Part shown: positions 1 to 10,600 of the stretch, piece after piece
Numbering within the stretch: the stretch's first letter is position 1
Layout: every line of letters begins with the position of its first letter
NCBI RefSeq assembly: GCF_003233655.1
Contig: NZ_CP029834.1
Coordinates: forward strand, 124,001-188,000
Source: Azospirillum ramasamyi
GTDB lineage: Bacteria; Pseudomonadota; Alphaproteobacteria; Azospirillales; Azospirillaceae
Length of the DNA stretch: 64,000 nt
Direction of reading: 5' to 3'
The notes under the pieces: model-generated
The model's input: the letters and a program-made list of their open reading frames with translations, nothing else
Databases searched by the model: none
What the model was told of the DNA's origin: nothing
Made by a program: the position numbers and the translations under genes

Positions 1-911
1 TCACCGGGGAGAGCGGCACCGGCAAGGAGGTGGCCGCCCAGGCGATCCACCGCGCCAGCCCGCGGCGCGACCGCGCCTTCATCGCGCTGAACTGCGCCGC
101 CATTCCGAAGGAACTGCTGGAATCGGAGATTTTCGGCCATGTGAAAGGCGCCTTCACCGGGGCGGCGGGCGATCGGCCGGGTGCGGCCCTGCTGGCCGAC
201 GGCGGTACGCTGTTCCTGGACGAGATCTGCGAAATGCCGGTGGAACTGCAGAGCAAGCTGCTGCGCTTCGTCCAGACCGGCACCGTCAGCCCGGTGGGCA
301 GCGGGCGGGAGGAGCGGGTGGACGTGCGCTTCGTCGCCGCCACCAACCGCGATCCGCTGGCCGAGGTGCAGGCGGGCCGTTTCCGCGAGGATCTCTATTA
401 CCGGCTGCACGTGATTCCGCTCGCTCTGCCGCCGCTGCGCGACCGCGGCGACGACGTGATCGAGATCGCCCGCTCCTTCCTGATCGACTATGCGCGGGAG
501 GAGGGGAAAGCCCTGGTGGACTTCGCGCCGGAGGTGGAGGCGCGGCTGCGCGCCCATGACTGGCCGGGCAACGTGCGGCAGCTCCAGAACGTCCTCCGCA
601 ACGTCGTCGTGCTGCACGACGGTCCGCAGGTGGTGCTGGAGATGCTGCCGCCCCTGACCGGGGCCGGCGGAATCGGTGCCGATGCCGCGGCCGGTGCCGG
701 AGTCCCGGCCGACGGCGGGCTGGAGGAGGATGGCGCCGTCCTGCCGTTGTGGCAGGTGGAGAAGGAGATGATCCTGAAGGCCCTGCGGCTGAGCGGCGAC
801 GACGTGCCGCGCGCCGCCCTGATGCTGGAGATCAGCCCGTCCACCATCTACCGCAAGCTGCAGCAGTGGCGCGCCGCCGACGGGGCCGCCGCACGGGGAA
901 GTGCCGCGTGA
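1..911 (+). CDS. sigma-54-dependent transcriptional activator (5' truncated)
   Basis: This is the C-terminal part of a bacterial enhancer-binding protein that uses ATP hydrolysis to remodel sigma-54 RNA polymerase. The frame is open from base 3 and begins at the Walker A motif GESGTGKE. The GAFTGA sigma-54 contact loop (as KGAFTGAAG), the Walker B region (GGTLFLDEI) and the R-finger region follow, with a Fis-type helix-turn-helix at the end ([12 protein letters not shown]). The N-terminal receiver or other sensory domain lies outside the window. The stop codon overlaps the GTG start of the hybrid kinase downstream (GTGA), so the two are probably co-transcribed and may form one signalling pathway. 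That functional link is inference. Confidence 0.93.
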   Translation, partial: TGESGTGKEVAAQAIHRASPRRDRAFIALNCAAIPKELLESEIFGHVKGAFTGAAGDRPGAALLADGGTLFLDEICEMPVELQSKLLRFVQTGTVSPVGSGREERVDVRFVAATNRDPLAEVQAGRFREDLYYRLHVIPLALPPLRDRGDDVIEIARSFLIDYAREEGKALVDFAPEVEARLRAHDWPGNVRQLQNVLRNVVVLHDGPQVVLEMLPPLTGAGGIGADAAAGAGVPADGGLEEDGAVLPLWQVEKEMILKALRLSGDDVPRAALMLEISPSTIYRKLQQWRAADGAAARGSAA

Positions 912-3904
912 GCGGGGACACCGCCGGTGCGGTTCCTGCGGCGCTGCCCCCGGACGAGGAGCGGCGGCTGGCGGTGCTGGAGTCCTATTGCGTCCTCGAC
1001 ACCCGGCCGGAATCCGGCTTCGACAACATCACCCGGCTCGCCCGGCATTTCTTCGGCACGCGCATCGCCCTGGTCTCGCTGATCGACCGGGACCGCCAGT
1101 GGTTCAAGAGCCGCATCGGGCTGGACGTGGAGGAAACGCACCGCGACCTCGCCTTCTGCGCCCATGCCATTCTCGACGACGGCGTCCTTGTGGTGCCGGA
1201 CGCGACGAAGGATGCGCGCTTCGCCGGCAATCCGCTGGTCACCGGGGAACCCAACATCCGCTTCTATGCCGGCGCGCCGCTGGTGGTGGACGGCCACAAG
1301 CTGGGCACGCTGTGCGTGATCGACGCCGCCGCCCGCGACGGCTTCGACGCGCGGGAGGAGGAAACCCTGACCCAGCTCGCCCGGCTGGTGGTCGACGAGC
1401 TGGAGCTTCGCCGCGAAGTGACCCGGCGCCAGCAGGCGGAAGCGGAGTTGCGCGACCGCTCCCGGCTGTTGACCCTGGCCGAGGAGATCGGTCAGTTCGG
1501 GCATTGGTACATCGACTTCGTCACCGACACCCGCCGCTGGTCGGACGAGGTCTACCGCATCATGGGCCTGACCCCGCGGGACGGTCCGCCGACGGTCGAC
1601 ATGTCGCGCGGCGCCTACCATCCCGACGACCTGCCGACTCTCGCCGCCCTGGTTCAGCGGGCGCGGGCGACCGGCGAGGGATTTTCCGTGGAGGCGAGGG
1701 TCGTCCGTCCCGACGGCGCGCTGCGCCACGTCTTCATCCGCGGCATGGCGGAATGGGGGGAGGCCGGCCGGCCGATCGGATTGCTCGGCGTCGTCCAGGA
1801 CATCACCGACGCCAAGCGGGAAGAGGCGGAGCTGCAGCGTCAGGCTGCCGACATGTGCGCGCTGGCCGAAGGGCTGGATGCCGCCCGCGAGGAGGCCGAC
1901 GCCCTGCGGGCGCGGGCGGAGGCGGCGACCCAGGCGAAATCGGAATTCCTGGCGGCGATGAGCCACGAGATCCGCACGCCGATGAACGGCATCATGGGCA
2001 TGACGGAACTGCTGTTCGACACCCCCCTGACGGCGGAGCAGCGCCAGTTCGCCCAGGCCATCCGCAGCTCCTCCAACGCGCTGCTGACCATCATCAACGA
2101 CATCCTCGACATCTCGAAACTGGAGGCCGGCCGCGTCGCCATCGAGACGCTGCCCTTCGACCCCGCCGATCTGGTGGAGGGGGTGGTGGAACTGCTGACC
2201 CCCCGCGCCCACGAGAAGGGGATCGAGATCGGCTTCTACATCGACCCGTTCCTGCGCCGCACCCTGCTGGGCGATCCGACGCGCATCCGGCAGATCCTGG
2301 TCAACCTGGTCGGCAATGCGGTGAAGTTCACCGACCAGGGATCCGTCGCGGTGGAGCTGGAGGCGCTGGACGCCACCGAGGCCCATCTGGTGCTGCGCAT
2401 GACGGTGACCGACACCGGCATCGGCATTCCGGCGGAGGCGCTGCCCATCCTGTTCAGCAAGTTCCAGCAGGTGGACGGGTCGATCGCCCGGAAATTCGGC
2501 GGAACCGGGCTGGGGCTGGCGATCTGCCGCCAGCTGTCGGAACTGATGGGCGGCAGCATCGCGGTGGAGAGCAGCCCGGGCGTCGGCAGCCGCTTCCTGG
2601 TCGATCTGCCGCTGGCCCTGCTCGACGAGGCGATGCCGCCGGCCGAACAGCCGCTGGCCGGGCGCCGTGCCTTGGTGGTGGACGATCTGGCGGTGAACCG
2701 CCGCGTGCTGGCGGCGATGCTCGACAGTTTGGGCGCCCGGCCGACGGCGGTGGACAATGGTCCCGATGCGCTGGAGGCGCTGACCCGCGCAGCGGTCGGC
2801 GGCAGGCCCTTCGACGTGGTGCTGGTGGACCAGACCATGCCGGACATGGGCGGTGACACCCTGCTGGCGGCCATTGCCGGCGATCCGACGCTGGCCGGCA
2901 CCCGACGGGTTCTGATCGCCGGGCTGGGAACGGCGGCGCGGGCCGACTGCGGGCCGGTCCAGGGGCTGGCCAATGCCATCCTCAACCGCCCGCTGCGCCA
3001 GGGCGCGCTGGCCGGCTGCCTGACCGGCCTGTTCCAGGCGGCCGGACCGCCCCCTTCGGCGGACAAACAGGCCGAAGGAAAGCCTGCCGAGCGCGGCGGG
3101 GAGCCGGCGCGCAGCGGCAGCATCCTGCTGGCGGAGGACAACCGCACCAACCAGCTGTTCGCCACCACCCTGCTGCGCAAGCTGGGCTACACGGTCGAGG
3201 TGGCGGAGGATGGGGAACAGGCGGTGGCGGCGGCTTGCCGCGGCGGCATCGATCTGGTGCTGATGGACGTACAGATGCCGGGCATGGATGGGCTGGAGGC
3301 GGCGCAGGCGATCCGCGCGCAGGGCCATGTGCAGGGCGGGCGGCTCGTCAGCCTGCCGATCATCGCCCTGACCGCGGACGCCATGCCGGGCACGCGCGAG
3401 CTGTGCCTGCGCGCGGGCATGAGCGATTACCTGACCAAGCCGATCAGCCGGGCCGGACTGCTGGCGGCGCTGGACCGGTGGATGCCGAAGGCCGGGGGCG
3501 CGCATGGGGCGGCGGACGCCGACGGCGCCGGCGGCGAGGTTCTGGACGAGGCGGTGCTGGCCGAGCTGGCCGAGACGGTGGGTGCCGACAATCTCGTCAT
3601 GATCGTCGACAGCTTTCTCAACGACGTGTCCGGCCGGCTGGAAAGACTGTCGGCCATGGCGCGGTCGGCCCCGGCCGGCACCCTCGACATGCGGGCGCTG
3701 GCGGGGGAGGCGCACGACCTGTCCAGCCTCGCCGGCAGTTTCGGCGGAATGGCGGTCATGCACCTCGCCTGGCGGATGGAGGTGATCTGCCGCGGCGGCG
3801 ACATGGCGCAGGCCGCCCGGCTTCTGCCGGTGCTGCTGCGCGAAGCCGCCCGCCTGGAGCGTTCCTTGCGCGAGCGCACCGGCGCGGCGCGGCCGGCGGC
3901 CTGA
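908..3904 (+). CDS. hybrid histidine kinase (GAF-PAS-HisKA-HATPase-REC-REC-Hpt)
   Basis: A 998-residue soluble hybrid sensor kinase with no evident membrane segment. An N-terminal GAF domain (about 15-170) is followed by a PAS domain (about 190-310), a HisKA domain with phospho-acceptor His353 in SHEIRTPMN, and a HATPase_c domain with N, G1 and G2 boxes. Two receivers follow, with putative phospho-Asp641 (VLVDQTMP) and Asp787 ([10 protein letters not shown]), then an Hpt domain with His936. The Hpt motif reads [13 protein letters not shown], so the usual Lys-Gly after the His-x-Leu is replaced by Ser-Ser. The GTG at 908 was chosen because GGGGAA lies 7 bases upstream and it overlaps the previous stop. 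The likely output is a separate response regulator, possibly the upstream sigma-54 activator. Confidence 0.93.
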   Translation: MSGDTAGAVPAALPPDEERRLAVLESYCVLDTRPESGFDNITRLARHFFGTRIALVSLIDRDRQWFKSRIGLDVEETHRDLAFCAHAILDDGVLVVPDATKDARFAGNPLVTGEPNIRFYAGAPLVVDGHKLGTLCVIDAAARDGFDAREEETLTQLARLVVDELELRREVTRRQQAEAELRDRSRLLTLAEEIGQFGHWYIDFVTDTRRWSDEVYRIMGLTPRDGPPTVDMSRGAYHPDDLPTLAALVQRARATGEGFSVEARVVRPDGALRHVFIRGMAEWGEAGRPIGLLGVVQDITDAKREEAELQRQAADMCALAEGLDAAREEADALRARAEAATQAKSEFLAAMSHEIRTPMNGIMGMTELLFDTPLTAEQRQFAQAIRSSSNALLTIINDILDISKLEAGRVAIETLPFDPADLVEGVVELLTPRAHEKGIEIGFYIDPFLRRTLLGDPTRIRQILVNLVGNAVKFTDQGSVAVELEALDATEAHLVLRMTVTDTGIGIPAEALPILFSKFQQVDGSIARKFGGTGLGLAICRQLSELMGGSIAVESSPGVGSRFLVDLPLALLDEAMPPAEQPLAGRRALVVDDLAVNRRVLAAMLDSLGARPTAVDNGPDALEALTRAAVGGRPFDVVLVDQTMPDMGGDTLLAAIAGDPTLAGTRRVLIAGLGTAARADCGPVQGLANAILNRPLRQGALAGCLTGLFQAAGPPPSADKQAEGKPAERGGEPARSGSILLAEDNRTNQLFATTLLRKLGYTVEVAEDGEQAVAAACRGGIDLVLMDVQMPGMDGLEAAQAIRAQGHVQGGRLVSLPIIALTADAMPGTRELCLRAGMSDYLTKPISRAGLLAALDRWMPKAGGAHGAADADGAGGEVLDEAVLAELAETVGADNLVMIVDSFLNDVSGRLERLSAMARSAPAGTLDMRALAGEAHDLSSLAGSFGGMAVMHLAWRMEVICRGGDMAQAARLLPVLLREAARLERSLRERTGAARPAA

Positions 3905-3952
3905 GCCTTTCCGCCCGGAATCCTGCCTGTAATCCCGCCTGCCGGAGGGACG

Positions 3953-4216
3953 TCAGCCGGTGCCGGGCTGGGTCGAGCCGTCGGTGTCTTCGGCCCGCTC
4001 CCGCAATTCCTTCGACGACATGCCGGCCGGGGTGGCGTCCTGCAGGGTGCCGTCGCCGGGCGTCTTGGTCATGTCCTCGCGCGGGGAGCGTTCGCCCGCC
4101 GGCGTCTGGTCGTGGGTATCCGAACCGGATTTGCCCGCTGCGGCATGGTCCGGTTGGGATTTGTCGGTGTGGGGCATTCCTTCGGAGGGGATGCGCGTTT
4201 GAGGCGTGTCGGTCAT
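3953..4216 (-). CDS. small hydrophilic hypothetical protein
   Basis: An 87-residue highly polar protein rich in Thr, Asp, Glu, Pro and Gly, with no hydrophobic segment and no domain I recognise. Its composition suggests an intrinsically disordered protein. AGAGGA sits 5-6 bases before the ATG, a good ribosome binding site. The gene points away from gltA and shares a 196-bp promoter region with it. The overlapping plus-strand frame is only 80 residues and has a less natural composition. Function unknown; a stress-type disordered protein would be a guess. Confidence 0.6.
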   Translation of the reverse strand: MTDTPQTRIPSEGMPHTDKSQPDHAAAGKSGSDTHDQTPAGERSPREDMTKTPGDGTLQDATPAGMSSKELRERAEDTDGSTQPGTG

Positions 4217-4412
4217 GATGTCCTCTGCTATCTTCCGAAGGAGTCAACGACATTGGACGGGTGCGGGTTCCGATCCTGACCAATCCTTCGGAGACCGGGA
4301 GAAGCCGGCGCCGCGAGGTGCCGAAGAAGCGCAAGAAGAACGGGCCAACCACCAAGGTCCGGCGGCGAAGACCGACAGGTGCCGTCCGGCCAGCAAGGAG
4401 TGTGATAAGGTC

Positions 4413-5744
4413 ATGGAATCGAGCAAGCACACACCGCATGGCGATGTGACCCAGGTCGGCACCGTCACGCTGACCGACGACGCCACCGGCAAGACGCTGA
4501 AACTGCCGCTGCTGGGCGGGTCCACCGGTCCCAACGTTATCGACATCCGCAAGCTCTATGCCGAGACCGGCTATTTCACCTACGATCCCGGCTTCACCTC
4601 CACCGCCGCCTGCGATTCCGCCATCACCTACATCGACGGCGACGAGGGTGTCCTGCTGCACCGCGGCTATGCCATCGCCGATCTGGCCGAGAACTGCGAT
4701 TTCCTGGAGGTCTGCCACCTGCTGCTGAACGGCGAACTGCCGAACCCGCAGCAGAAGGCCGATTTCGAGCGCACCATCACCTACCACACGATGGTGCACG
4801 AGCAGCTGGCCAAGTTCTACAGCGGCTTCCGCCGCGACGCCCACCCGATGGCGATCATGTGCGGCGTCGTCGGCGCCCTGTCGGCCTTCTACCACGATTC
4901 CACCGACATCTTCGACCCGCTGCAGCGCAAGATCGCCGCGCACCGCCTGATCGCCAAGATGCCGACCATGGCCGCCATGGCCTACAAGTACACGGTCGGC
5001 GAGCCGTTCATGTATCCGCGCAACGACCTGACCTACGCCGAAAACTTCCTCTACATGACCTTCGGCACGCCCTGCGAGGAATGGACGGTCGATCCGGTCC
5101 TGTCCAAGGCGATGGACAAGATCTTCATCCTGCATGCTGACCACGAGCAGAACGCCTCGACCTCCACCGTCCGGCTTGCCGGCTCGTCCCACGCCAATCC
5201 GTTCGCCTGCATCGCGTCGGGCATCGCAGCGCTCTGGGGTCCGGCCCATGGCGGCGCCAACGAGGCCGTGCTGAAGATGTTGGATCAGATCGGCTCGGTC
5301 GACCGCATCCCCGAATTCGTGCGCCGCGCCAAGGACAAGAACGACAGCTTCCGCCTGATGGGCTTCGGCCACCGCGTCTACAAGAACTACGACCCGCGCG
5401 CCAAGATCATGCGCGAGACCTGCTATCAGGTTCTCGACCGCCTGGGCATCCAGAACGAGCCGCATCTGGCCATCGCCATGGAGTTGGAGAAGATCGCCCT
5501 GTCGGACGAGTATTTCATCGAGAAGAAGCTCTATCCGAACGTCGATTTCTATTCGGGCATCATCCTGAAGGCGATGGGCTTCCCGACCAGCATGTTCACC
5601 GTGCTGTTCGCACTGGCCCGCACCGTCGGCTGGATCAGCCAGTGGAAGGAGATGATCGAGGATCCGGCCCAGAAGATCGGCCGCCCCCGCCAGCTCTTCA
5701 CCGGCTACGCCGCCCGTCCCTTCGTGCCGCTGGACAAGCGTTGA
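4413..5744 (+). CDS. gltA: citrate synthase (type II, hexameric)
   Basis: Condenses oxaloacetate and acetyl-CoA to citrate, the first step of the TCA cycle, in the cytoplasm. The 443-residue length and the N-terminal extension match the Gram-negative hexameric NADH-regulated class (E. coli GltA has 427). The catalytic residues are visible: His279 ([10 protein letters not shown]), His320 ([14 protein letters not shown]) and Asp378 (PNVDFYSG), offset by 15-16 from E. coli His264, His305 and Asp362. The ATG at 4413 was chosen because the upstream open frame lacks family similarity and AAGGAG precedes it, though with a 12-base spacing. The gene appears monocistronic and is followed by an intergenic palindromic repeat. 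Confidence 0.97.
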   Translation: MESSKHTPHGDVTQVGTVTLTDDATGKTLKLPLLGGSTGPNVIDIRKLYAETGYFTYDPGFTSTAACDSAITYIDGDEGVLLHRGYAIADLAENCDFLEVCHLLLNGELPNPQQKADFERTITYHTMVHEQLAKFYSGFRRDAHPMAIMCGVVGALSAFYHDSTDIFDPLQRKIAAHRLIAKMPTMAAMAYKYTVGEPFMYPRNDLTYAENFLYMTFGTPCEEWTVDPVLSKAMDKIFILHADHEQNASTSTVRLAGSSHANPFACIASGIAALWGPAHGGANEAVLKMLDQIGSVDRIPEFVRRAKDKNDSFRLMGFGHRVYKNYDPRAKIMRETCYQVLDRLGIQNEPHLAIAMELEKIALSDEYFIEKKLYPNVDFYSGIILKAMGFPTSMFTVLFALARTVGWISQWKEMIEDPAQKIGRPRQLFTGYAARPFVPLDKR

Positions 5745-5772
5745 GTGCACCATACCTGCCCCGCCTTGAATC

Positions 5773-5810
5773 CCCTCTCCCCGCCGGGGAGAGGGTTAGG
5801 GTGAGGGGGA
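5773..5810. repeat. intergenic palindromic element (10-bp perfect hairpin plus GT-rich tail)
   Basis: A perfect 10-bp stem, CCCTCTCCCC (5773-5782) with GGGGAGAGGG (5786-5795), has a 3-base loop and is followed by TTAGGGTGAGGGG. It lies in the 79-bp gap between gltA and the next gene. There is no T-tract, so it is not a classic terminator. A related, less perfect element occurs at 44090-44114, which fits a dispersed REP-like intergenic repeat. Confidence 0.6.
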
Positions 5811-5823
5811 TGCACTGAGCGCC

Positions 5824-6837
5824 GTGACCCAGCCCCTTCAACTCGGCCTGTCGGTCGCCATCGTGGCGGTGATCGGCGGTACGCCGCGCGTGGTGACGGT
5901 GCGCAGCGGCTTCGCCGTGCCGGAAGACCACCGGCGCGGCGACGAGCCGTTGCCGCATCGCGACGCCCTGCCCGGCGCACCCTTCGAGCCGGACCGTTTC
6001 CGCACCCTGCAGGAGGGCGTACGCGCGGTGGCGGAGGGGCTGTCCGGCCTCGCGCTGCGCTATGTCGAGCAGCTCTACACCTTCGGGGACCGCTACCGTG
6101 ACCCGCATGAGCTGTTCGGCGGCCCGCGCTCGGTCGTGGTCGGCTATCTGGCCCTGGTCCGCGACGGCCCGCTGGGCGGCGATGCCTCGGCCGAGTGGCG
6201 CGACCTCTACGAGCATTTCCCGTGGGAGGATTGGCGCGACCAGCGCCCGCCGCTGCTGGACGGCGTGATCGCCCCGGCGCTCGGCGGCTGGATCGCCTCG
6301 GCTCCCGACGAGGAAACCCGCCTGCGCCGGGGCGAGCGCGCCCAGATGGCCTTCGGGCTGGATGGCGCCGACTGGGACATGGAACGGGTGCTGGAGCGCT
6401 TCGAACTGCTCTATGAAGCCGGGCTGGTGGTGGAGGCCTTCCGCGACCGCGACCTCGCCGCGCGGGTCGATGCGTCGGTGCGGGCCGGCGGACCGATGCC
6501 GCGGGCGCTCGGCCGGCCGATGGCGCGCGACGGCCGCCGCATCCTGGCGACCGCGCTGGAGCGGCTGCGCGGCAAGCTTCGCTACCGACCCATCGTTTTC
6601 GAGCTGCTGCCCCCCACCTTCACCCTGCATCAATTGCAGTTGGTGGTCGAAGCGCTGTCGGGCGAGCGGGTTCACAAACAGAATTTCCGGCGCCTGATGA
6701 TCTCCGGCGGTTTCGTCGAACCGACCGGACGTTATGAAAGCCAGACCGGCGGCCGTCCGGCGGAGTTGTACCGCTTCCGGCGACAGGCTATCCACGAACG
6801 CACCAGCGCCGGGGCCATTCCGTCCGCGGATGGATAA
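5824..6837 (+). CDS. NrtR-like regulator (degenerate Nudix domain plus winged helix)
   Basis: A 337-residue protein. The N-terminal about 200 residues resemble a Nudix fold (LGLSVAIVAVIGG, later YVEQLYTFGDRYRDP) but I do not see an intact Nudix box, as in NrtR regulators that sense ADP-ribose derivatives. The C-terminal segment (about 250-325) has the NrtR winged-helix pattern: FELLPPTFTLHQLQLVVEAL, then NFRRLMISGGFVEPTG and GRPAELYRF. It is therefore probably a transcription factor for NAD-related genes, although no NAD biosynthesis gene is adjacent. The start is GTG at 5824 with only a distant GGGGGA upstream. The family call is good; the ligand and targets are inference. Confidence 0.75.
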   Translation: MTQPLQLGLSVAIVAVIGGTPRVVTVRSGFAVPEDHRRGDEPLPHRDALPGAPFEPDRFRTLQEGVRAVAEGLSGLALRYVEQLYTFGDRYRDPHELFGGPRSVVVGYLALVRDGPLGGDASAEWRDLYEHFPWEDWRDQRPPLLDGVIAPALGGWIASAPDEETRLRRGERAQMAFGLDGADWDMERVLERFELLYEAGLVVEAFRDRDLAARVDASVRAGGPMPRALGRPMARDGRRILATALERLRGKLRYRPIVFELLPPTFTLHQLQLVVEALSGERVHKQNFRRLMISGGFVEPTGRYESQTGGRPAELYRFRRQAIHERTSAGAIPSADG

Positions 6838-6927
6838 GGAAAGAATCTCCCGGAAACGTCGACGCGCGGCATTGGGCGCAGTTGTCAACGGGCGGCTGCA
6901 AGCGGATACTGCAGGAACGGTTCTATT

Positions 6928-6972
6928 CCCGGAATGTCCATGCCCGGAATGCCCATACCCGGAAAGTCCAAG
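6928..6972 (+). repeat. three tandem 15-bp imperfect repeats
   Basis: Three consecutive 15-bp units starting CCCGGAATG or CCCGGAAAG lie at 6928-6942, 6943-6957 and 6958-6972. They end 7 bases before the ATG of the LuxR-type response regulator and cover its translation initiation region. The 15-bp period is in phase with codons, but there is no good start codon in the upstream open frame, so they are treated as non-coding. Confidence 0.75.
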
Positions 6973-6979
6973 AAGGCCG

Positions 6980-7630
6980 ATGTCGCACCGCATTCTGATC
7001 GCCGACGACCACCCGCTGATGCGCACCGCCCTGACCCAGACGATCGGGCAGGCGATTCCCGGTGCCGTGATCCTGGAGGCGTCGCGATTCGAGCAGATCA
7101 AGCCGCTGCTGGACACCGGGGAACCGCCTGACATCATCCTGCTCGACCTGCACATGCCCGGCATGAGCGGCCTGATCGGGTTGATGATGCTGCGTTCCGA
7201 AAATCCGGCGATCCCGGTGATCGTGGTGTCGGCGTCTGAGGATCCGGTGACGATCCAGCGCGCCATCGATTATGGCGCCTCCGGCTTCGTGCCGAAATCC
7301 GCCCCCAACACCCAGATCGTCGAGGCGATCCATGCCGTGCTGGACGGCGAGCTTTGGCTGCCGGAGTTCAACGGCGGACCCGAGACCGACGCTCCCGACC
7401 CGGCCCAGCGCGCCGCCACCCTGACCCCCCAGCAGCTCCGCGTCCTGGCCGGCATCGCGGAGGGCAAGCTGAATAAGCAGATCGCCTACGAGATGAACGT
7501 CGCCGAGACGACGGTGAAGGCCCATGTCACGACGATCCTGCGCAAGCTCGGCGTGCTGACCCGCACCCAGGCCGCGGTGCTGGCGAGCCAGCTGGCGCTG
7601 TCCTCGGCCCCGCCGCCGCCGGTGGAGTGA
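6980..7630 (+). CDS. NarL/LuxR-family response regulator (CrbR/ErdR-like)
   Basis: A 216-residue two-domain regulator. The receiver (about 4-125) has the acidic pair in LIADDHP, phospho-acceptor Asp56 (LLDLHMPG) and Lys in the FVPKSAP segment. The C-terminal LuxR helix-turn-helix (about 145-205) reads LTPQQLRVLAGIAEGKLNKQ and then NVAETTVKAHVTTILRKLGV. It converges on the SSS-domain hybrid kinase 21 bp downstream. This pairing is typical of CrbR/CrbS in Vibrio and ErdR/MxtR in Pseudomonas, which control acetyl-CoA synthetase and acetate uptake. The role here is inferred from that architecture. The start is ATG with AGAAGG 3 bases upstream; the tandem repeats sit just before it. Confidence 0.9.
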   Translation: MSHRILIADDHPLMRTALTQTIGQAIPGAVILEASRFEQIKPLLDTGEPPDIILLDLHMPGMSGLIGLMMLRSENPAIPVIVVSASEDPVTIQRAIDYGASGFVPKSAPNTQIVEAIHAVLDGELWLPEFNGGPETDAPDPAQRAATLTPQQLRVLAGIAEGKLNKQIAYEMNVAETTVKAHVTTILRKLGVLTRTQAAVLASQLALSSAPPPPVE

Positions 7631-7651
7631 GGGGGCCGTCTGCCTCATGCC

Positions 7652-10600
7652 TCACTCGCCCGCCACCCGCTGCCTTTCCGCCAGCAACTGCCCAAGCAGC
7701 GCCCGCAGCGCGCCCGGACGCACCGGCTTGTAGAGCAGCCGGCAGCCCGCCGCTTCGATGTCCTCGCGCACCGCGGCATCGCGGTCGGCGGTGACGACGG
7801 CGGCGGGAATGTCGCTGCCCAGCGAGGCACGCAAGGTCCGCAGGGCCTCCACCCCGGTCAGGCTGCGGTCGAGGTGGTAGTCGGTTAGGATCACGTCGGG
7901 CATGCGCCCCTCCAGCTTCGCCAGGGCGAGGTCGGGGGCGACGGCGGTGACGACGCGGCAGGACCAGCTCGACAGCAGATCCTCGGTGGCGCGGGCGATG
8001 GCCGGCTCGTTTTCCAGGCAGAGCACCAGGACGCCGCTCAGGTCGCGGCCGCGCGGGCGGGCCACCACGGCGCGGGCGGCGACCGGCTCGTCGGTCAGCG
8101 GCACCAGGACGGAGAAGGCGCTGCCCCGCCCGACCCTGGATCGCACCTGCACCGTGTGGCCGAGGATTACGGCCAGACGCTCCACGATGGCGAGGCCGAG
8201 GCCCAGCCCCTTGCCGCGGTCGTCGGCATCGTTGTCGAGCTGGCGGAACTCCATGAAGATTTCCGGCACCTTGTGTTCGGGGATGCCGGGGCCGGTGTCC
8301 CACACCTCGATCGACAGGAAATTCCCGCGGCGGCGGCAGCCCAGCAGAATGCGGCCGGTGCGGGTGTAGCGCACGGCGTTGGCAAGATAGTTCTGAAGGA
8401 TGCGCCGCAGCAGCGTCGGGTCGCTGTGCACGATGGCGGAGCAGTCGACCACCCGCAGCCCCAGACCGTGGCGGCTCGCCAGCACGGTGAACTCCTCGCC
8501 CAGCGGCTTCAGCAACTCCTCGATGCGCATCGGCAGCGGGTTCGGCTTCACCACGCCGCTGTCGATCTTGGACACGTCCAGCAGGTCGCCCAGGATATGT
8601 TCCACCGACCGCAGCGAGGTGTCGATCTGGCGGATGGCGCTGTCGCCGTTGCGCTCCGCCAGGGCGGACAGGAACAGGCGGGCGGCGTGCAGCGGCTGCA
8701 GCAGGTCATGGCTGGCGGCGGCGAGGAAGCGGGTCTTGCCGCGGTTGGCGCGCTCGGCCTCCGCCTTGGCTTCGGACAGGGCGTGGGTGCGCTCCTCGAT
8801 GCGGCGTTCCAGCGTTTCGTTCGCTTCGCGCAGGGCGGCGGCCGCACGGTGGCGCTCGGTGACGTCGGTGTAGACGGCGACGAACCCGCCCCCTCCGGGC
8901 TTCGATCCCGGCATCGGGTTGGTGGCGATCTCCAGCACCGTGCCGTCGGGACGCACCCGCTCGTAGACGTCCGGCTTGTTGCGGCGGCGCGGGTCGGAAC
9001 GGCGTTCCAGCAGGGTTTCGATCTCGCCGTTGCGGCCGTATTCGCCGCGCCGCGCGATCAGCCCGACGATCTCCTGCAGCGAGGTGCCGACCTGCACGAA
9101 GCCGTCGGGCAGGTCCAGCAGCACCAGGAACTGGTTGTTCCAGGTGGCGACGCGCCAATCCTCGTCGAACACCGCGATGCCCTGCGGCACATTCTCCACG
9201 GTGGCGCGCAGCAGTTCATGCTGCTTCAGGATGGCGCGCGACGCCTCGTCGATGATCGACCGCGCGTCGGTGCGCGACAGCCGGCGGTCGGACAGCAGCC
9301 CGGCCACCACCACGCGGGCGGAGGCCGAGCCGACGGCGCCGGCGAGCAGCCGCTCGGTCAGCTGGATCGCCTCGCCGTCGGTGCGGGTCAGCAGCGCGGT
9401 GCGCAGGTCTCCGTCCTCCACCCCGGTGAAGCGGCAGAAGGCGGCGTCGGCGCGGGCCTGCCCGACATAGCGGACGGCGAGGTCGTGCAGATCGGCCAGC
9501 GTGGCGCCGCGCGGCCCGGTGGCCTCCCCGTCGGCGGAGCGGCGCAGGCTGATGAAGCGCGCGGCCTGCTGGCGCTCGAGCGTCGACGGCCGGGTCAGCA
9601 GCGAAACCAGCACGAACAGCAGGATGTTCGGCCCCAGGCTCCACAGCGCGGCATTGGTCAGCGGGTCGATGCCGGCGATGCCGGCCAGCGCCACCGGGCT
9701 GAGGCCGGTCAGGCCGAACGGCCCCTCGCGCAGCGCGCTGGAGGCGAGCCATCCCGCATCGGCGAAGGACGGCAGCAGCATGGTGTAGGCCCAGCCGACG
9801 AAACCGGCGCAGATGCCGGCGAAGGCGCCGGCGCGGCTGGCGCGGGCCCAGATCAGGCCGCCGAGCAGGGCGGGGGCGAACTGCGCCACAGCGGTGAAGC
9901 TCATCATGCCGATGGTCGCCAGCGGAAAGGCAGGGCCGATCAGCCGGTAGCAGCCGTAGGAGAGCAGAACCAGCACGATCACCGCCGAGCGGCGGATCAG
10001 CAGCAGGACCCCCGCCGGGTTGTCGCGCAGCCGCCGGTCGTCGGGGCGCAGCGCCATCAGCAGCGGCACGGCGACGTCGTTGCAGATCATGGTGCTGAGC
10101 GCCACCATCTCCACCAGGATCATGCTGGTCGCCGCCGACAGGCCGCCGATGAAGGCGGCCAGCGCCAGCCACGGCCAGCCCTCGCTCAAGGGGATGGAGA
10201 CCATGAAGGTGTCGGCATTGGTCGTGCCGTCCGGGAACAGCATCAGCCCGGCCAGCGCCACCGGCAGCACGAACAGGTTGATGGCGATCAGATAGGCGGG
10301 GAACAGCTTGGCCGACGACCGCACGTCGCCGTCATGGGTGTTCTCCACCACCGCGACGTGGAACTGGCGCGGCAGGCACAGGATCGCCAGCGCCGACAGC
10401 AGGCAGGCCACCCACCAGTCCGCGCCGATGCTGTCCAGGCGGATCAGGTCGAGAAAGCCGGGATGGTTCATCGCCGCTTCGACGAAGGTGGCCGGATCGC
10501 CGAAGACGGAAAAGGCGATGGCGCCGCCCACCGCCAGCGCCGCCGCCAGCTTCACCACCGATTCCGCGGCGATGGCCAGCATCAGGCCGCGGTGGTGTTC

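Noticed and set aside
848-3763. 971-codon open frame antisense to the hybrid kinase
   Set aside because: A shadow of a GC-rich gene: low-complexity His/Gln/Arg composition, no motifs, while the plus strand has clear kinase domains.
6928-6972. CRISPR-like direct repeats
   Set aside because: The units are contiguous with no spacers and no cas gene is present.
6734-6979. Upstream extension of the LuxR-type regulator frame through the 15-bp repeats
   Set aside because: It overlaps the NrtR-like gene and would add a Cys/Pro-rich repeat tail before a standard receiver start; ATG 6980 fits the family.
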